A stretch of DNA of 11,130 nt from Spirogloea muscicola (GCA_009602725.1 WELB01000238.1:122646-133775), one strand, 5' to 3'. Counted from the stretch's first letter, positions 1 through 7,420 are shown. Notes: generated by a model not told the origin, from the sequence alone. Translations and numbers: made by a program.

Positions 1-160
1 CGCGGCGGCGGCCGCTGCGACGACGGCGGCGGCTGCGGCGGCGGCCATGGCGGTAGTGGGCCCACTGGGGAGGAGGCGGGGGGCCGCCGCTAGCGGGGCC
101 TGCCCGCCAGCCGCGGGCCGGGAGGGAAATCCCCTTGGCCGCCGCATGACGCCTGAATGA
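1..160 (+). other. Ala-codon-rich open frame running off the left edge
   Basis: The first ~50 bases are almost pure GCG/GCC/GCT/ACG triplets. The plus frame beginning at base 2 is open from the window edge to a TGA at 158-160: a run of Ala and Thr, then a mixed Arg/Gly/Pro segment. It could be the 3' end of a coding exon or simply a GCN microsatellite, because such tracts are open in several frames on both strands. I recognise no domain. A similar GCN tract, not obviously homologous, lies at 9405-9490. Confidence 0.25.
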
Positions 161-440
161 CTGCCAATTGACCGGCAAGCCGGAAAGCAAGACTGACATT
201 TCTTGCTTTTCATTCGTAGCCCGTAAATTCAGGGCAGGGCCGCAGGCCGTTGACACGTGGTGGAATTCTTGGCGCGCTGCTACCGGCAGGCACCCCCCCC
301 CTCTTATCGAGAACTCCCGCGCCCGGGCGAGGTTAGGGCGAGAAGATAGCGACGAGTTAGCGGCGTCCGCAACGCCCGTCAGTGGCCCCGCTAAGTGCAA
401 CGCAAACGGACGGTTTGGTCAACTGCCCGGCCGGCGATAA
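161..440. other. Unassigned region, no confident gene
   Basis: A plus frame is open from a TTG near 168 to a TAA at 438-440, but it has no ATG start, an Arg/Ala/Pro-heavy composition and no motif I recognise. A run of nine C lies at 293-301. I see no promoter, tRNA or repeat. The frame is the same as that of the next open stretch (441-830) and is separated from it only by the TAA. The two could therefore be parts of one decayed or spliced gene, which is speculative. Confidence 0.2.
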
Positions 441-830
441 GTCAGGTGTGTCTACCGGACTCCTTGTGGCTGGTCAAATGGCAGGACGCGGGAGTCAGCC
501 GGAAGTCAAGCGCCATCGCCCACCAGGGTGCTGAGCTTTTCACCCCAGGAAGGATTCTTTGGCAGGGTTGACAAAGTCACCACACCAGACACTGTTGTCC
601 TCGTCCTAGTGGACAACCCTCGAACCACCCAAACAACAGCCTCGCTCTGTCTGCAAGTTGCACTTCTGGCATCATCAGCTACCCTTTCTGGTGGCGTACC
701 TTGGCTTGACCCTCGTCAGTCCTGTGCTCTAGCGAATGGCCTGACGGCCAATACACTCACTCAGAGCCTCATGCTTTCTGCTGATAGTGGCAACCAATCT
801 ACCTATCGCTTGCTTCGTTGCAATGTCTAG
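441..830 (+). CDS. Unrecognised open reading frame, about 130 codons
   Basis: The plus frame is open from just after the TAA at 438-440 to a TAG at 828-830. The first half has a hydrophobic Val/Leu patch (reading ..DTVVLVLVDNP.., about 590-620). A Leu/Ala/Ser-rich stretch follows, then a Thr/Asn/Ser-rich tail. There is no ATG near the beginning; the GTG at 528 is only a nominal start, so an upstream exon would be needed. Third-position bias is weak. The opposite strand is repeatedly interrupted across most of this interval, which slightly favours plus. I recognise no family. It could be a chance open frame, and it stands alone with no nearby promoter or partner. Confidence 0.25.
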   Translation, partial: VRCVYRTPCGWSNGRTRESAGSQAPSPTRVLSFSPQEGFFGRVDKVTTPDTVVLVLVDNPRTTQTTASLCLQVALLASSATLSGGVPWLDPRQSCALANGLTANTLTQSLMLSADSGNQSTYRLLRCNV

Positions 831-1120
831 TAACATGTCCCTATGGTACGTGCGCACTCCTGTGCAACATCTCCAGCAAATGCAGTGTGTCTCGGGGCAA
901 CTACTCCAATGAAATGCCAATCCAAGACAATTGCGAACTTTTGCGGCATATCTTTATGGGTGGGTACTCCTATCTCGGCTCCATCTCCTCTCCCTCGGGC
1001 TCCTCCGTAGGCGATTTCCCCTTCTCCGAGGAAGAGATGACCGCCCTCATCTGGGCGGTGAAGACACATAACCGCTCATGGGGCCACACAGATTCAAGAC
1101 TCTTAGCACACAAAATTACG
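831..1120. other. Non-coding or unassigned stretch, short overlapping open frames
   Basis: Both strands carry open frames of about 80-140 codons here. One is a minus-strand frame from an ATG at 1069 down to a TAG at 827 that reads plausibly near its end (..KFAIVLDWHFIGVV..). Neither strand shows a recognisable domain or a clear codon-bias advantage. I do not call a gene. Confidence 0.2.
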
Positions 1121-1240
1121 AGTAGCACAAAGCTCTGCCTGGCCGCACACAGAGACCGGAGTAGCATAAGCTCCGCCTGGCCGCACGCAGAGGCCGGACT
1201 AGCATGTGGTCTGCCTGGCCGCATACAGAGCCGCACCCTT
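1121..1240 (+). repeat. 38-bp tandem repeat, three copies
   Basis: The segment GCCTGGCCGCA recurs at 1137, 1175 and 1213, a spacing of exactly 38 bases. The flanking parts of each unit (AGTAGCAYAAGCTCYGCC before and CAGAGRCCGGA after) are also conserved. Copies 1 and 2 are closest; copy 3 has drifted. Because 38 is not a multiple of three, each copy is read in a different frame. The repeat is therefore unlikely to have been kept for a protein product. Confidence 0.85.
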
Positions 1241-2140
1241 GGTGGGTGGCAGCCATAGCTAGGGGCGCACCCGGGCAGCGCATTCGCCTCAGGAATAAGA
1301 ATAAGCCCAATGTGTTGGTACACTACGTCTACAGGGAGGCTCCCACTGCCCACTAGGCTGAAACAGACGGTGTCCTAAGCCAATCCACTGGTTCAAGATA
1401 TCAATCCAATCAACATGGTGTGCAAGTGTGTTCGTGCTTGTTGTAGGAAGTTGCGCCTGTGTCAGCGACCTCAGCTGACATGATATATATATCGCGGTCA
1501 TTGCGGCCATGGTGTATTCTGAGCGGACCCGCGGCTGGAGCTGCGATGCAGTGGCTCGGTCCTACACCAGGCACTCGGGTGCCTTCGCACTGTGGATTGC
1601 TGGCCACCTGCAACTACAGTACAGTTTCAGAAGTCCCTTGTGCATGCAGACGGCGAGGGGTTTGCAACATAATCTCCGTGATAACACGAGCGTGGTCTAT
1701 CCGTGATGTCCGTGGCAGCTTCAGCTTCCCTTAAGAAGGGCAAAGCCAGTCAGCAGCCTTGATTCCCTCTTTGGTCCCCGTGCTCAGGAACGTAGCAACA
1801 CTGACAATGACTGATGCATGCCACAGCAATGAGCCTACAAATTGCCAATCATCTCTTCCTCCCCATCCGTGAAATCACTTGGCCAAGTCACTTACAAAAA
1901 TAGCGCAACCGAAGTATATTCGACGTAAGATGACAGTGCACAGCTGTCAAAGCACAAGTTGAGTCGGTCAGTCCGTCGGTCAGGATATGAGAATAGTAAC
2001 ACCGTGAGCTGATGGTGCAAAATAGTGACAAATGAATGAATGGCACGTACTCTAATTTGGAGTAACACGAAGTATGGTGTATGGCCAAGAATGCAGCTAC
2101 CTCCCCTTTCTTCACTGTTCTTCTGAACGGATGGCCAAAG
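1241..2140. other. Intergenic sequence without recognisable gene
   Basis: No convincing coding region. Minor structure: a self-complementary GATATATATATC at 1482-1493, a small hairpin GGCAC-TCGG-GTGCC at 1570-1583, an inverted repeat TGACAG..CTGTCA at 1931-1949, and a direct repeat GTCGGTCAGTCCGTCGGTCA at 1963-1982. On the minus strand the final frame of the PstS-like pseudogene stays open past its homologous part, down to a TAA at 1892-1894. That extension looks like ordinary AT-richer flank, not protein. Confidence 0.5.
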
Positions 2141-3051
2141 TGCGCAACCAAAATTCAACTCCTGCTGAACAGGTGGAAGGTTAACGCCCAAAACCGGCAA
2201 TCCTATGCTTGCAACTGCATTAGCATTTTGAGAGCGAAGGCTACCGGGGATGATTTGATAGTGTGATAGAAGCAGGATGTACTCTCCCCCAGGAGGAGAA
2301 GAGCTGTCAGCAAATAGTAATCTAAGGAATGCTTTGGTAAGCGCCGCAGAGGGGACAAAGCCAGTAGGGTATTGGGCACGGGCGTAGATGAAGATGAAGG
2401 AGATCACAGAGCAGGTCTTTGGGCCAATCCGGAAGATGGTGTTGACACCTGACCAGTCCTGGGTCGCAGTTGGACGGGAGGTGTTTTGAAAGTCAACAAC
2501 TGCGGAGCAAGCGCTGCCCTTCAGTCATACGCCAGCTTTGTTGATGGTGGCAGCCACGCGGATGTTGCCTCCCACGTACCGAAGAGCCAGGGGAGTGGGG
2601 AGAAGGACGATGGCTCCAGGGTGGGCCAAAATGTAGGCGGCCACTGAGCTGGGCCGGTGGCAGTCACGACGCGAGAGGACCAAGACGATGCTCTCACCGA
2701 CCTTGCTCGACGGCCAGGGCCGAAGACCGTTACTGTGCACGCTTGCAGGTAAGAGGTGAGGACGAAGTTGAGGTAGCTCGCATCCCCGTATGCCACTGGG
2801 GTCGTGATAACGCCGCTGCCAGTGGAGGATGAGAAGCCCGACTAGAGGTCACTGAGGTCCTGACAGTAAAGCTGTAGCTCGTGCGGGCCATTGAAGAGCA
2901 GGGAGTAAGACACAAATCCCTGGGGAATGGTGAGTATTGGGGAAGCCGAGCGCAGACTGCTGGGCGGTCGTGATGGGAGAGATGGTCGACAGGAGGTGTA
3001 ACTGCCCGACTTGAAGTTGCTGTAGCCGGCATTATCACTGCCATTCCACAT
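2141..3051 (-). pseudogene. PstS-like phosphate-binding protein, decayed
   Basis: Read on the minus strand, this resembles a type II periplasmic phosphate-binding protein (PstS / PBP-like family), which in bacteria binds phosphate for ABC uptake and in some algae occurs as a secreted or surface protein. Motifs in order: GSDNAGYSNFKSGS (~3042-3001), matching the GSSGG..F..G phosphate-loop region; ISPITTAQQSALGFPN in another frame (~2985-2940), like the D.PLS..Q segment; LTIPQGFVSYSLLFN (2934-2890); DASYLNFVLTSYL (~2790-2752), like GSGTS.VFTSYL; VAAYILAHPGAIVLLP (~2650-2600), like IAAFV...PGAIGY; and a hydrophobic SVISFIFIY near 2410-2385 where TYI-type strands lie. The reading frame changes near 2990, 2940 and 2720. 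An in-frame TAG lies at 2842-2844 and a TGA at 2525-2527. After 2720 one frame runs for about 280 codons broken only by that TGA. Some breaks could be misplaced introns, but several in 0.9 kb point to a pseudogene. The start and signal peptide are not identified; homology ends near 2141. No database search was run. Confidence 0.65.
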
Positions 3052-3290
3052 GCAAAGAAACGGCAGCTGGGCTCGCTGTCAGAGAGGCCCGTGCCCGTGC
3101 CCGTGCACAGGATGACTCATGGGCTGCTTTCAGCAGTGTGGACAAAGGTCCGGTATACATAACCAACATCAAGCAGATCTCACATTGCCACGACATCGGC
3201 ATGTTGACAATTTTAAGCGATAGAACTCAGCCAAAGGCCCAGCTTGTCCTCTCAAGAGACGCTCGCTGCAGGACCGCAGGGTGCGCTCAC
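3052..3290. other. Spacer, possibly an intron on the minus strand
   Basis: No open coding signal on either strand. A short hexamer run (GTGCCC, three times) lies at about 3089-3106. On the minus strand a canonical-looking donor (CAG|GTGAGC, GT at 3290-3289) sits at the left edge of the exon-like block. Candidate acceptors (TGACAG near 3076-3081, and AAAGCAG further upstream) sit just before the PstS-like segment. The spacer could thus be an intron of about 210 bp joining the two, but the reading phases do not join cleanly. Confidence 0.3.
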
Positions 3291-3622
3291 CTGACGGCTG
3301 AGCCATTGCAGCCATCAAAGCGGAAGGCGTATATCACGCGGCCCTCGAGATCGGCGACGTCCTGAACCGCGCCCAGTAGGAGGTGCCGGCGGGCGAGCAC
3401 GCCGCCAGGGCGGAGGCGGCGCAGCAGGCGAGCGCTATCGCAGCGGCGGCAGCCAACGCCATGGCGGTCATCGCGGAGCTCGATTTTGTGGGGCGAACCG
3501 TCGGGAGCTCGCTCGGAGCCGCCGTGGCCGGCCTTGTCGGGCGCAGCCCCCGGTGCGAATATGCCCGACCAGGAGATCCCAAGTGCGAACGTTCGGATGG
3601 TGTCCTCGAGTGGCTAACGGAG
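3291..3622. other. GC-rich exon-like block, coding strand unresolved
   Basis: Minus strand: 3613-3291 is open for 107 codons (Arg-rich, ending ..FRFDGCNGSAV). It is bounded by an acceptor-like CCGTTAG and a donor-like CAG|GTGAGC. Plus strand: 3312-3622 lies between TTGCAG and GAG|GTAGCC and reads as an Ala-rich, helix-like protein (..ASAIAAAAANAMAVIAELDF..). It is broken by a single TAG at 3377-3379. The two readings are in codon register with each other, so one is probably the shadow of the other. A third reading, on minus from an ATG at 3471, begins with a good secretory signal-peptide pattern (positions 1-23, AlaLeuCys-rich, ending SALA-AC) but stops at 3334. It lies upstream of the PstS-like relic on the same strand and could be the remnant of its leader. 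I recognise no domain. Confidence 0.35.
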
Positions 3623-3676
3623 GTAGCCAGTGTGTCTTGCTGAGTGATTTGTGCTGTGCTGCTGGGACTTACATCC

Positions 3677-3730
3677 GGACATTGTCCACTTTTTCTGGGC
3701 CGGCCTTCAACAGCCACTGCTTCCTCTTGA
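3677..3730 (+). repeat. Foldback repeat copy, leftmost and diverged
   Basis: Begins with the shared leader GGACATTGTCCA, itself an inverted repeat. A pyrimidine run follows, then GGGCCGGCCTTCAACAGCC, a degenerate form of the GGGCTGG..CAGCC hairpin core, and then ACTGCTTCCTCTTGAGAG. It is the first copy of the family in the window; none is seen between 1 and 3676. Confidence 0.6.
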
Positions 3731-4150
3731 GAGAGGGGGAGTTGCAAAAAGCACACATGATAGCTTACTGGCTGAGCTCTGAGTTCAATAGAAGGGTGAT
3801 GTATAGCTAAGAGCAAAGCTCCTCTGGCTTGTCACTGTGATGGTCGTCTTACAAGGTCCAGTACTGCCGGCCAAGCCGAATTGCTAGTGGAGAGCAATCT
3901 CTACGATTGCTTGCTAAAATTGTTCCACAGCTTGTGCATATGCATTCAGCTCTTCCCTCGCCCCTAGGGCTGTTAACCAGCTTATGACGGCTCCTTGTCG
4001 ACATGCTAAATGGTCTTGCCCGATCTTTGTGCTCCCCGTGTTCCTCCGGACCAGCCTTCAGCCCGCTGCACAGCACAATGCAGGAGTGCGCTCGCCAGAG
4101 CTTCTGGACACGGGGTAATTCATCCAAGTGGGGCCAGGACTGTAAACGAA
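3731..4150. other. No recognisable feature
   Basis: Short open frames occur on both strands without motifs or bias. I see no tRNA, tandem repeat or clear foldback copy. A weak stretch near 4018-4060 (CCGGACCAGCCTTCAG) may be a very degraded foldback copy, but I cannot support it. Confidence 0.4.
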
Positions 4151-4220
4151 AGTGCTCGCCCATAGAGAACAGGGGCAAGCAAGACCAGCACAAGAATAAT
4201 GGACAATGTCCAAAGCCAAA
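4151..4220 (-). repeat. Foldback repeat copy, GGGCGAGC module, inverted
   Basis: On the minus strand it reads in the order: GGCTTTGGACATTGTCCAT leader, a degraded hairpin core, CCCTGTTCTCTATGGGCGAGC, then ACTTTC. This is the same order as the plus copies at 4599-4740. The core here has lost its symmetry (GGTCTTGCTTGCCCC). It is the first copy in inverted orientation relative to those downstream. Confidence 0.75.
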
Positions 4221-4316
4221 AGCCAGTTCTAGGAGGACATGGGCCAGGAAAGGCTGAGAAGGTGGTGGCCTGCCTTCCAGGTTGAGAGATGCGATAGGTC
4301 AACGAAGGGTGCGAGG

Positions 4317-4432
4317 GTCCTTGTCCATTCCTTTGGGCTGACCTTTCCCAGCCACCAGTCAATCTGGCCGTGCTTTCTTTTTCGGGCTGGTTGTTCCAGC
4401 CCCTATTCTCAATGGGCGAGCACTTTCTTCTT
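4317..4432 (+). repeat. Two adjacent foldback repeats, different modules
   Basis: The first unit (4317-4380) has the leader CTTGTCCATTCCTTT, the core GGGCTGACCTTTCCCAGCC and then ACCAGTCAATCTGGCCGTGC. It closely matches the copy at 7153-7226. The second (4383-4432) has the core GGGCTGGTTGTTCCAGCCC followed by CTATTCTCAATGGGCGAGC, matching 4614-4660. The two cores are about 60 bases apart. Predicted stems are 6-7 bp with 5-6 nt loops. Confidence 0.85.
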
Positions 4433-4477
4433 TCTTTTCTCCCTGTTGCCGGCTGTGGCCCGGAAACTTCCGTGACG

Positions 4478-4545
4478 TCAAGGCCCGCCGCGGGCGAGAA
4501 TCCTTCTGTAGTCCTTTTTCGGCACCTCTTTCTTGCTGCTTTGTT
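4478..4545 (-). repeat. Short repeat shared with the 10.39 kb region
   Basis: On the minus strand, AAGAAAGAGGTGCCGAAAA then AGGACTACA matches the plus strand near 10393-10420 at about nine in ten positions. In both places the same reading gives a KKEVPK-(K/E)-DY peptide. Both lie beside foldback-repeat copies, so the segment may be an outer part of that element. A TGACGTCA octamer at 4473-4480 lies just outside; I attach no function to it. Confidence 0.55.
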
Positions 4546-4598
4546 TCTGTGTGCTTGTTTTTCTTAGCGCTGTCCCCTGGCTCCCTTCTCGTACTCTG

Positions 4599-4740
4599 TT
4601 CATTCTTCTTTTGGGGCTGGCTTTTCCAGCCCCTATTCTCAATGGGCGAGCACTTTCTTTTCTTTCTTTGGCTTTGGACATTGTCAATTCTTTTTGGGCT
4701 GGCTTTGCCAGCCCTCTTCTCTATGGGCGCGCACTTCTTC
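4599..4740 (+). repeat. Two adjacent foldback repeats, GGGCGAGC module
   Basis: Unit one (4599-4660) has TTCATTCTTC, the core GGGGCTGGCTTTTCCAGCCCC and then TATTCTCAATGGGCGAGCAC. Unit two (4669-4740) has the full leader GGCTTTGGACATTGTC, the near-perfect core GGGCTGGCTTTGCCAGCCC (8-bp stem, 3-nt loop), then TCTTCTCTATGGGCGCGCAC and CTTCGAATCT. The last motif recurs in the inverted pair at 7794-7922, which shows that the repeat extends beyond the hairpin. Cores are about 83 bases apart. Confidence 0.9.
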
Positions 4741-4918
4741 GAATCTGGCTAGGGGGTGTAGGAGGGCGCCCCCGGTGACATCAAGTGATTGCTTCCCGAA
4801 AGATCAAACGGATCAGATGCGAACGTGCGGCTCAAGGGCCGCATCTCGCCGCCGCCGCCAGGAAAATGGAGTTTGTGTCGAGTGATGGAGGGCCTGAGTG
4901 GCCAAGTACAAAGGCAAG
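4741..4918. other. Flank of the repeat cluster, no gene
   Basis: A GC-rich unassigned stretch. A plus-strand open frame starting near 4785 runs to 5249 (154 codons) but has a mixed Arg/Cys-rich composition and no motif. A second plus frame (4973-5257) is Pro/Leu/Ala-rich. I could not choose between them and call neither. Confidence 0.35.
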
Positions 4919-4980
4919 CACACTGACAGATGTACATCTGTCGATATACACACTGACAGAGGTACATGACAGATGCACGC
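4919..4980. repeat. 18-bp perfect palindrome inside a short direct repeat
   Basis: GACAGATGTACATCTGTC at 4925-4942 is perfectly self-complementary. CACACTGACAGATGTACA (4919-4936) recurs 32 bases on as CACACTGACAGAGGTACA, followed by TGACAGATG. The locus is therefore a nested direct and inverted repeat. Possibilities include a dimeric protein-binding site or a short cruciform-forming tract; nothing in the sequence decides. Confidence 0.7.
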
Positions 4981-5099
4981 CAGGGCTGGAGCTGCCAGGG
5001 ACCGCGCTACCCATAATCCAGCGGCGCTTCTGCCGCCGACTCCATTGCTGGACCTGTCGCCAGCGTCGCCGCTTCAGGCGTCCGAGGCCGCCGTACGCA

Positions 5100-5182
5100 C
5101 CTTGTCATTGTTGCCAGGACTTTGTATGGCTCGGGATGGCCCTCCTTTCATTTCATGCGCACCGCGCGCCTTTCTCTGTGTC
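5100..5182 (-). repeat. Dispersed repeat copy, inverted partner of 9100-9178
   Basis: Read on minus, CAGAGAAAGGCGCGCGGTGC then GCATGAAATGAAAGG aligns with the plus strand at 9102-9138. The match continues weakly through GAGCCATACAAAGTCCTGGC. Both copies keep an in-frame KARGAHE(L/M)KG peptide, so this may be a relic of a coding part of a mobile element. I do not recognise the family. Confidence 0.65.
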
Positions 5183-5310
5183 GAGTCCGCTGATTGGGCG
5201 CGACTTGTGCACTGGCCACGCCGAGACGGCAGCCTCTGCCAACCAGTGACTACTTGAGTCGCGGTGTGCTTCAGCACTTTTCTGCCCCCTTCGTTTCTTC
5301 TCTTCCTTTT

Positions 5311-5365
5311 TCTTGGCTGGCCAACCACAGCCATCGCCCTCTACTGAAAGAGTCTCTCTCTCTTT
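5311..5365 (+). repeat. Foldback repeat copy, CTACTGGAAG module
   Basis: Core TTGGCTGGCCAACCACAGCC followed by ATCGCCCTCTACTGAAAGAG and then a (TC)n run. It shares its downstream module with copies at 6241, 6350 and 7923, not with the GGGCGAGC group. The run ends in TTTGCAG, which resembles a splice acceptor, but no coding exon follows clearly. Confidence 0.75.
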
Positions 5366-5460
5366 GCAGCGCTGCTGGCTGCGTCACCTGCCCAGTGGCA
5401 GTCGCCCTGTGCGCCTACTCTCCAGTCCACCCTTTGCACCTAGATCTTGTAAGTCCTCCT
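5366..5460. other. Pyrimidine-rich spacer between two foldback copies
   Basis: This is the start of a long C/T-rich plus-strand region. It ends in CTTGTAAGTCCTC, a donor-like GTAAGT directly before the next foldback copy. I see no gene. Confidence 0.35.
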
Positions 5461-5512
5461 GGGCTGGCCTCTCACAGCCATTGCCTCACATCGATTGAGC
5501 TGTTCCCTCTTT
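5461..5512 (+). repeat. Foldback repeat copy, CTCTCACAGCC variant
   Basis: GGGCTGGCCTCTCACAGCC, then ATTGCCTCACATCGATTGAG and CTGTTCC. Its downstream part matches 7690-7732 (CTCTCACAGCCTTTGGCTTACATTG) and partly 6289-6310. Confidence 0.7.
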
Positions 5513-6140
5513 GCACCATGACCGCAGCTTCAACAGTGGGCCTGGCCCTTTGCTCTCCCCACGCCCTCCCACCCGCCGTATCCCTCTCTCCTATGTTCGT
5601 TACCCTCGTCATGCCCACCTATCTATTATCTCTGTCTTACATGTCCCTCTCCCCTCCACTTTTTCTTCCACCTACTTCCGCTCTCCTCTGAAGCTCCAAC
5701 TCTTGTTCACTCTCATCCAGCCGGAATACCACAGCCACTGCCTGCATGGAGCCCACGCTTTCTCGGTAGGGGACACTTCTCTCAAGCACGTTACCCTGCA
5801 CACCCCCTCTTTCTGTCTGCTCTTGCTGGCTCTCTTCACCTCCAGCCTTCGCCTCATGAAGGCTGGGATTCTCTTTCTTCTATTTCGTGTCTATCTACCT
5901 CGCCCTCTCTGTCGCCCCCGGCCCCCCCTCCTTCCCTGTACCATCACCAACTACAAGACCAGAAGGTCTTGCTGGGTGCCGCTCCCGATCAGTACCCCCA
6001 TGCGCCGATTATGCTACTTGTGGCCAGCTTCAGAAAAAGAGCTGATAGAACTCCTCTGCGCGTATGCCACACTTGAGATACTTGTTCTTCTGCAATAGCT
6101 GGCAACTGCCCCTGGGCAAACGTACCAGAGCACTGTCTTC
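5513..6140. other. Strand-asymmetric pyrimidine-rich region, no gene
   Basis: From about 5530 to 5950 the plus strand is dominated by C and T, with many CTCTCC, CCTCC and TTCTTC runs and few purine tracts. Plus-strand open frames here are long (up to 195 codons, 5511-6098) but are compositionally Leu/Ser/Pro/His-rich, as expected from C/T-rich sequence. A weak foldback remnant (CAGCCGGAATACCACAGCC) lies near 5718-5736. Confidence 0.55.
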
Positions 6141-6310
6141 TTGTACATTCCTTTGGGCTGGGCTCAAATAGCCAGTGGCCAATTGAGTGCGTGTTCTTTC
6201 AAGCGCTTTTCGAGCCCCTTTTCAAATCTGTTGACTCCTTACCTGGGCTGGGCAATCATGGCCATCGCCCTCTACTTGAAGAGTATCTCTCTCACAGCCA
6301 TTGCCATACA
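6141..6310 (+). repeat. Two foldback repeat copies, leader and CTACTGG types
   Basis: The first (6141-6200) has the leader TTGTACATTCCTTT, the core GGGCTGGGCTCAAATAGCC and then AGTGGCCAATTGAGTGCG, a diverged relative of the 4317 and 7153 copies. The second (6241-6310) reads CTGGGCTGGGCAATCATGGCC, then ATCGCCCTCTACTTGAAGAG and TATCTCTCTCACAGCCATTGCC. The last part repeats the tail seen at 5469 and 7692. Confidence 0.75.
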
Positions 6311-6349
6311 CTGCCTTGCATTTCATAAATTTACTGGGTTTCTTTCACA

Positions 6350-6441
6350 TTAAAGGAACTGCTTCATGCTTGTGCCAAGGGTCTCTCCAGGCTCCAGTTC
6401 TGGGCTGGCCAATCACAGCCATCTACTGGAAGAGTATCTTG
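6350..6441 (+). repeat. Long foldback repeat copy, pair of 7923-8013
   Basis: The segment TTAAAGGAACTGCTTCATGC, then TTGTGCCAAGGGTCTCTCC, AGGCTCC and the core CTGGGCTGGCCAATCACAGCC with CTACTGGAAG aligns along about 90 bases with 7923-8013, with few mismatches and a short indel. It shows that the CTACTGGAAG group is the 3' part of a longer unit. Confidence 0.85.
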
Positions 6442-7117
6442 TCAGCGAGAGGGCGTCGATGGCACAATGGCGTCGATAAATCTAGAAAACGACAAATACT
6501 GACGTGCTAGGCTCTGCAATCAGCAAACCAAAAGGAATCGTCGATCCCATTGGCCAGGCTGAAAAGGAAACATTCCAATGAAAGGCCAACATTGAGAACT
6601 GTTGACAGTCCCACAGAATAAGAAGAAATTACAGAACAATTCGCATTAGAACCTGTAGCTTTAGTAAAAGGGTGATGACTGTCTACTGAGCAGTTGTATC
6701 TAGTACCCAGAACTAAGCGACTCGTGGCCACTGTCTACCGCTTCGACGGTGCGATGCAAGCATACAAGTGTGTCTTGAAATGCGAGCAATATTCAAAGAG
6801 CATACACACAAGCAAGTGTGCAGTCCCTTGTCCACGAGATGATCACTTGTGCAAGGTCAGTGAGTGACAATCGATGATGGTGCTACTAGGCCTCAATGCA
6901 CAGCCTTAACTGATGCAACCTGAGAAACTAGTGCCCAGCCTAGTGAAGCTTGCAATACGCAGCGCAATACTTTAGGCTGCTCATCACAGAATCACCACGA
7001 CTTCTCGCAGTCGCGCCGCGGACCGTGCAAAGGTTCACTAGCTGCTGCGGCTCCTGCCCTTGGCTCTACGCTTCTATGGCGCGGCGTTGGCGCAGGCGTG
7101 GCTCGCGGCAAGAGGGC
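6442..7117. other. No recognisable gene or repeat
   Basis: Mixed composition with short open frames on both strands and no motifs. No foldback core is present. The right end becomes GC-rich (7015-7110). I see nothing assignable. Confidence 0.45.
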
Positions 7118-7118
7118 A

Positions 7119-7149
7119 AAACTTGCAAAGCGGACTGCTTTGCAAGTTT
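7119..7149. other. Perfect 13-bp hairpin with 5-nt loop
   Basis: AAACTTGCAAAGC (7119-7131), the loop GGACT, then GCTTTGCAAGTTT (7137-7149): all 13 pairs match. It is directly followed, after CAGAC, by the leader CTTGTCCATTC of a foldback repeat. No T-run follows on plus. It could be a fold-back insertion scar, a small-RNA precursor stem or a chance structure. Confidence 0.8.
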
Positions 7150-7152
7150 CAG

Positions 7153-7226
7153 ACCTTGTCCATTCTTTTGGGCTGGCCTTTCCCAGCCACGAGTCAATCT
7201 GGCCGCGCTTTCTCTTTGCAAGGGCT
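7153..7226 (+). repeat. Foldback repeat copy, AATCTGGCCGCGC module
   Basis: Leader ACCTTGTCCATTCTTTT, core GGGCTGGCCTTTCCCAGCC, then ACGAGTCAATCTGGCCGCGC and TTTCTCTTTGC. It differs from 4317-4380 at only a few positions. It is single, with no recognisable second hairpin, although GGGCTGCTCGCC nearby may be a remnant. Confidence 0.85.
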
Positions 7227-7420
7227 GCTCGCCCCGACTTGGCCCGGGCGCGGCAAACATCCTGGCGCTGCCTGATAGGCTAAGTCCGGCTGTTGGCTAC
7301 GCTGTCTTCACGGTCTTGTGGGTGATTGTGGTACCTTCAGATGGGCTTCCCTCGTTGATCCTCGAAGTCTTCTGACGGTCGGCGTTGCGTATGGGCCTGG
7401 GCCTCTGTAGTCGCTCCGCC
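7227..7420. other. Spacer without recognisable feature
   Basis: A GC-balanced sequence between a foldback copy and the GTTGTTGTC minisatellite. I see no motif. Confidence 0.4.

Noticed and set aside
827-1069. Minus-strand gene of 80 codons
   Set aside because: It reads plausibly near its end but has no homologue I recognise, competing plus frames and no clear codon bias.
1388-1410. tRNA T-loop (GGTTCAAG)
   Set aside because: No matching stem, anticodon arm or acceptor pairing around it.
3377-3379. TAG read as glutamine (alternative nuclear code)
   Set aside because: A single in-frame TAG in an uncertain exon, plus frameshifts in the PstS-like relic, are better explained by decay. No intact gene uses TAG or TGA internally.
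4473-4480. TGACGTCA as a CRE-type regulatory site
   Set aside because: An eight-base palindrome is expected by chance at this frequency, and no gene start is close.
5190-6098. Plus open frames of 165 and 195 codons
   Set aside because: The C/T-rich strand lacks stop codons; the peptides are Leu/Ser/Pro/His-rich and include translated foldback repeats.
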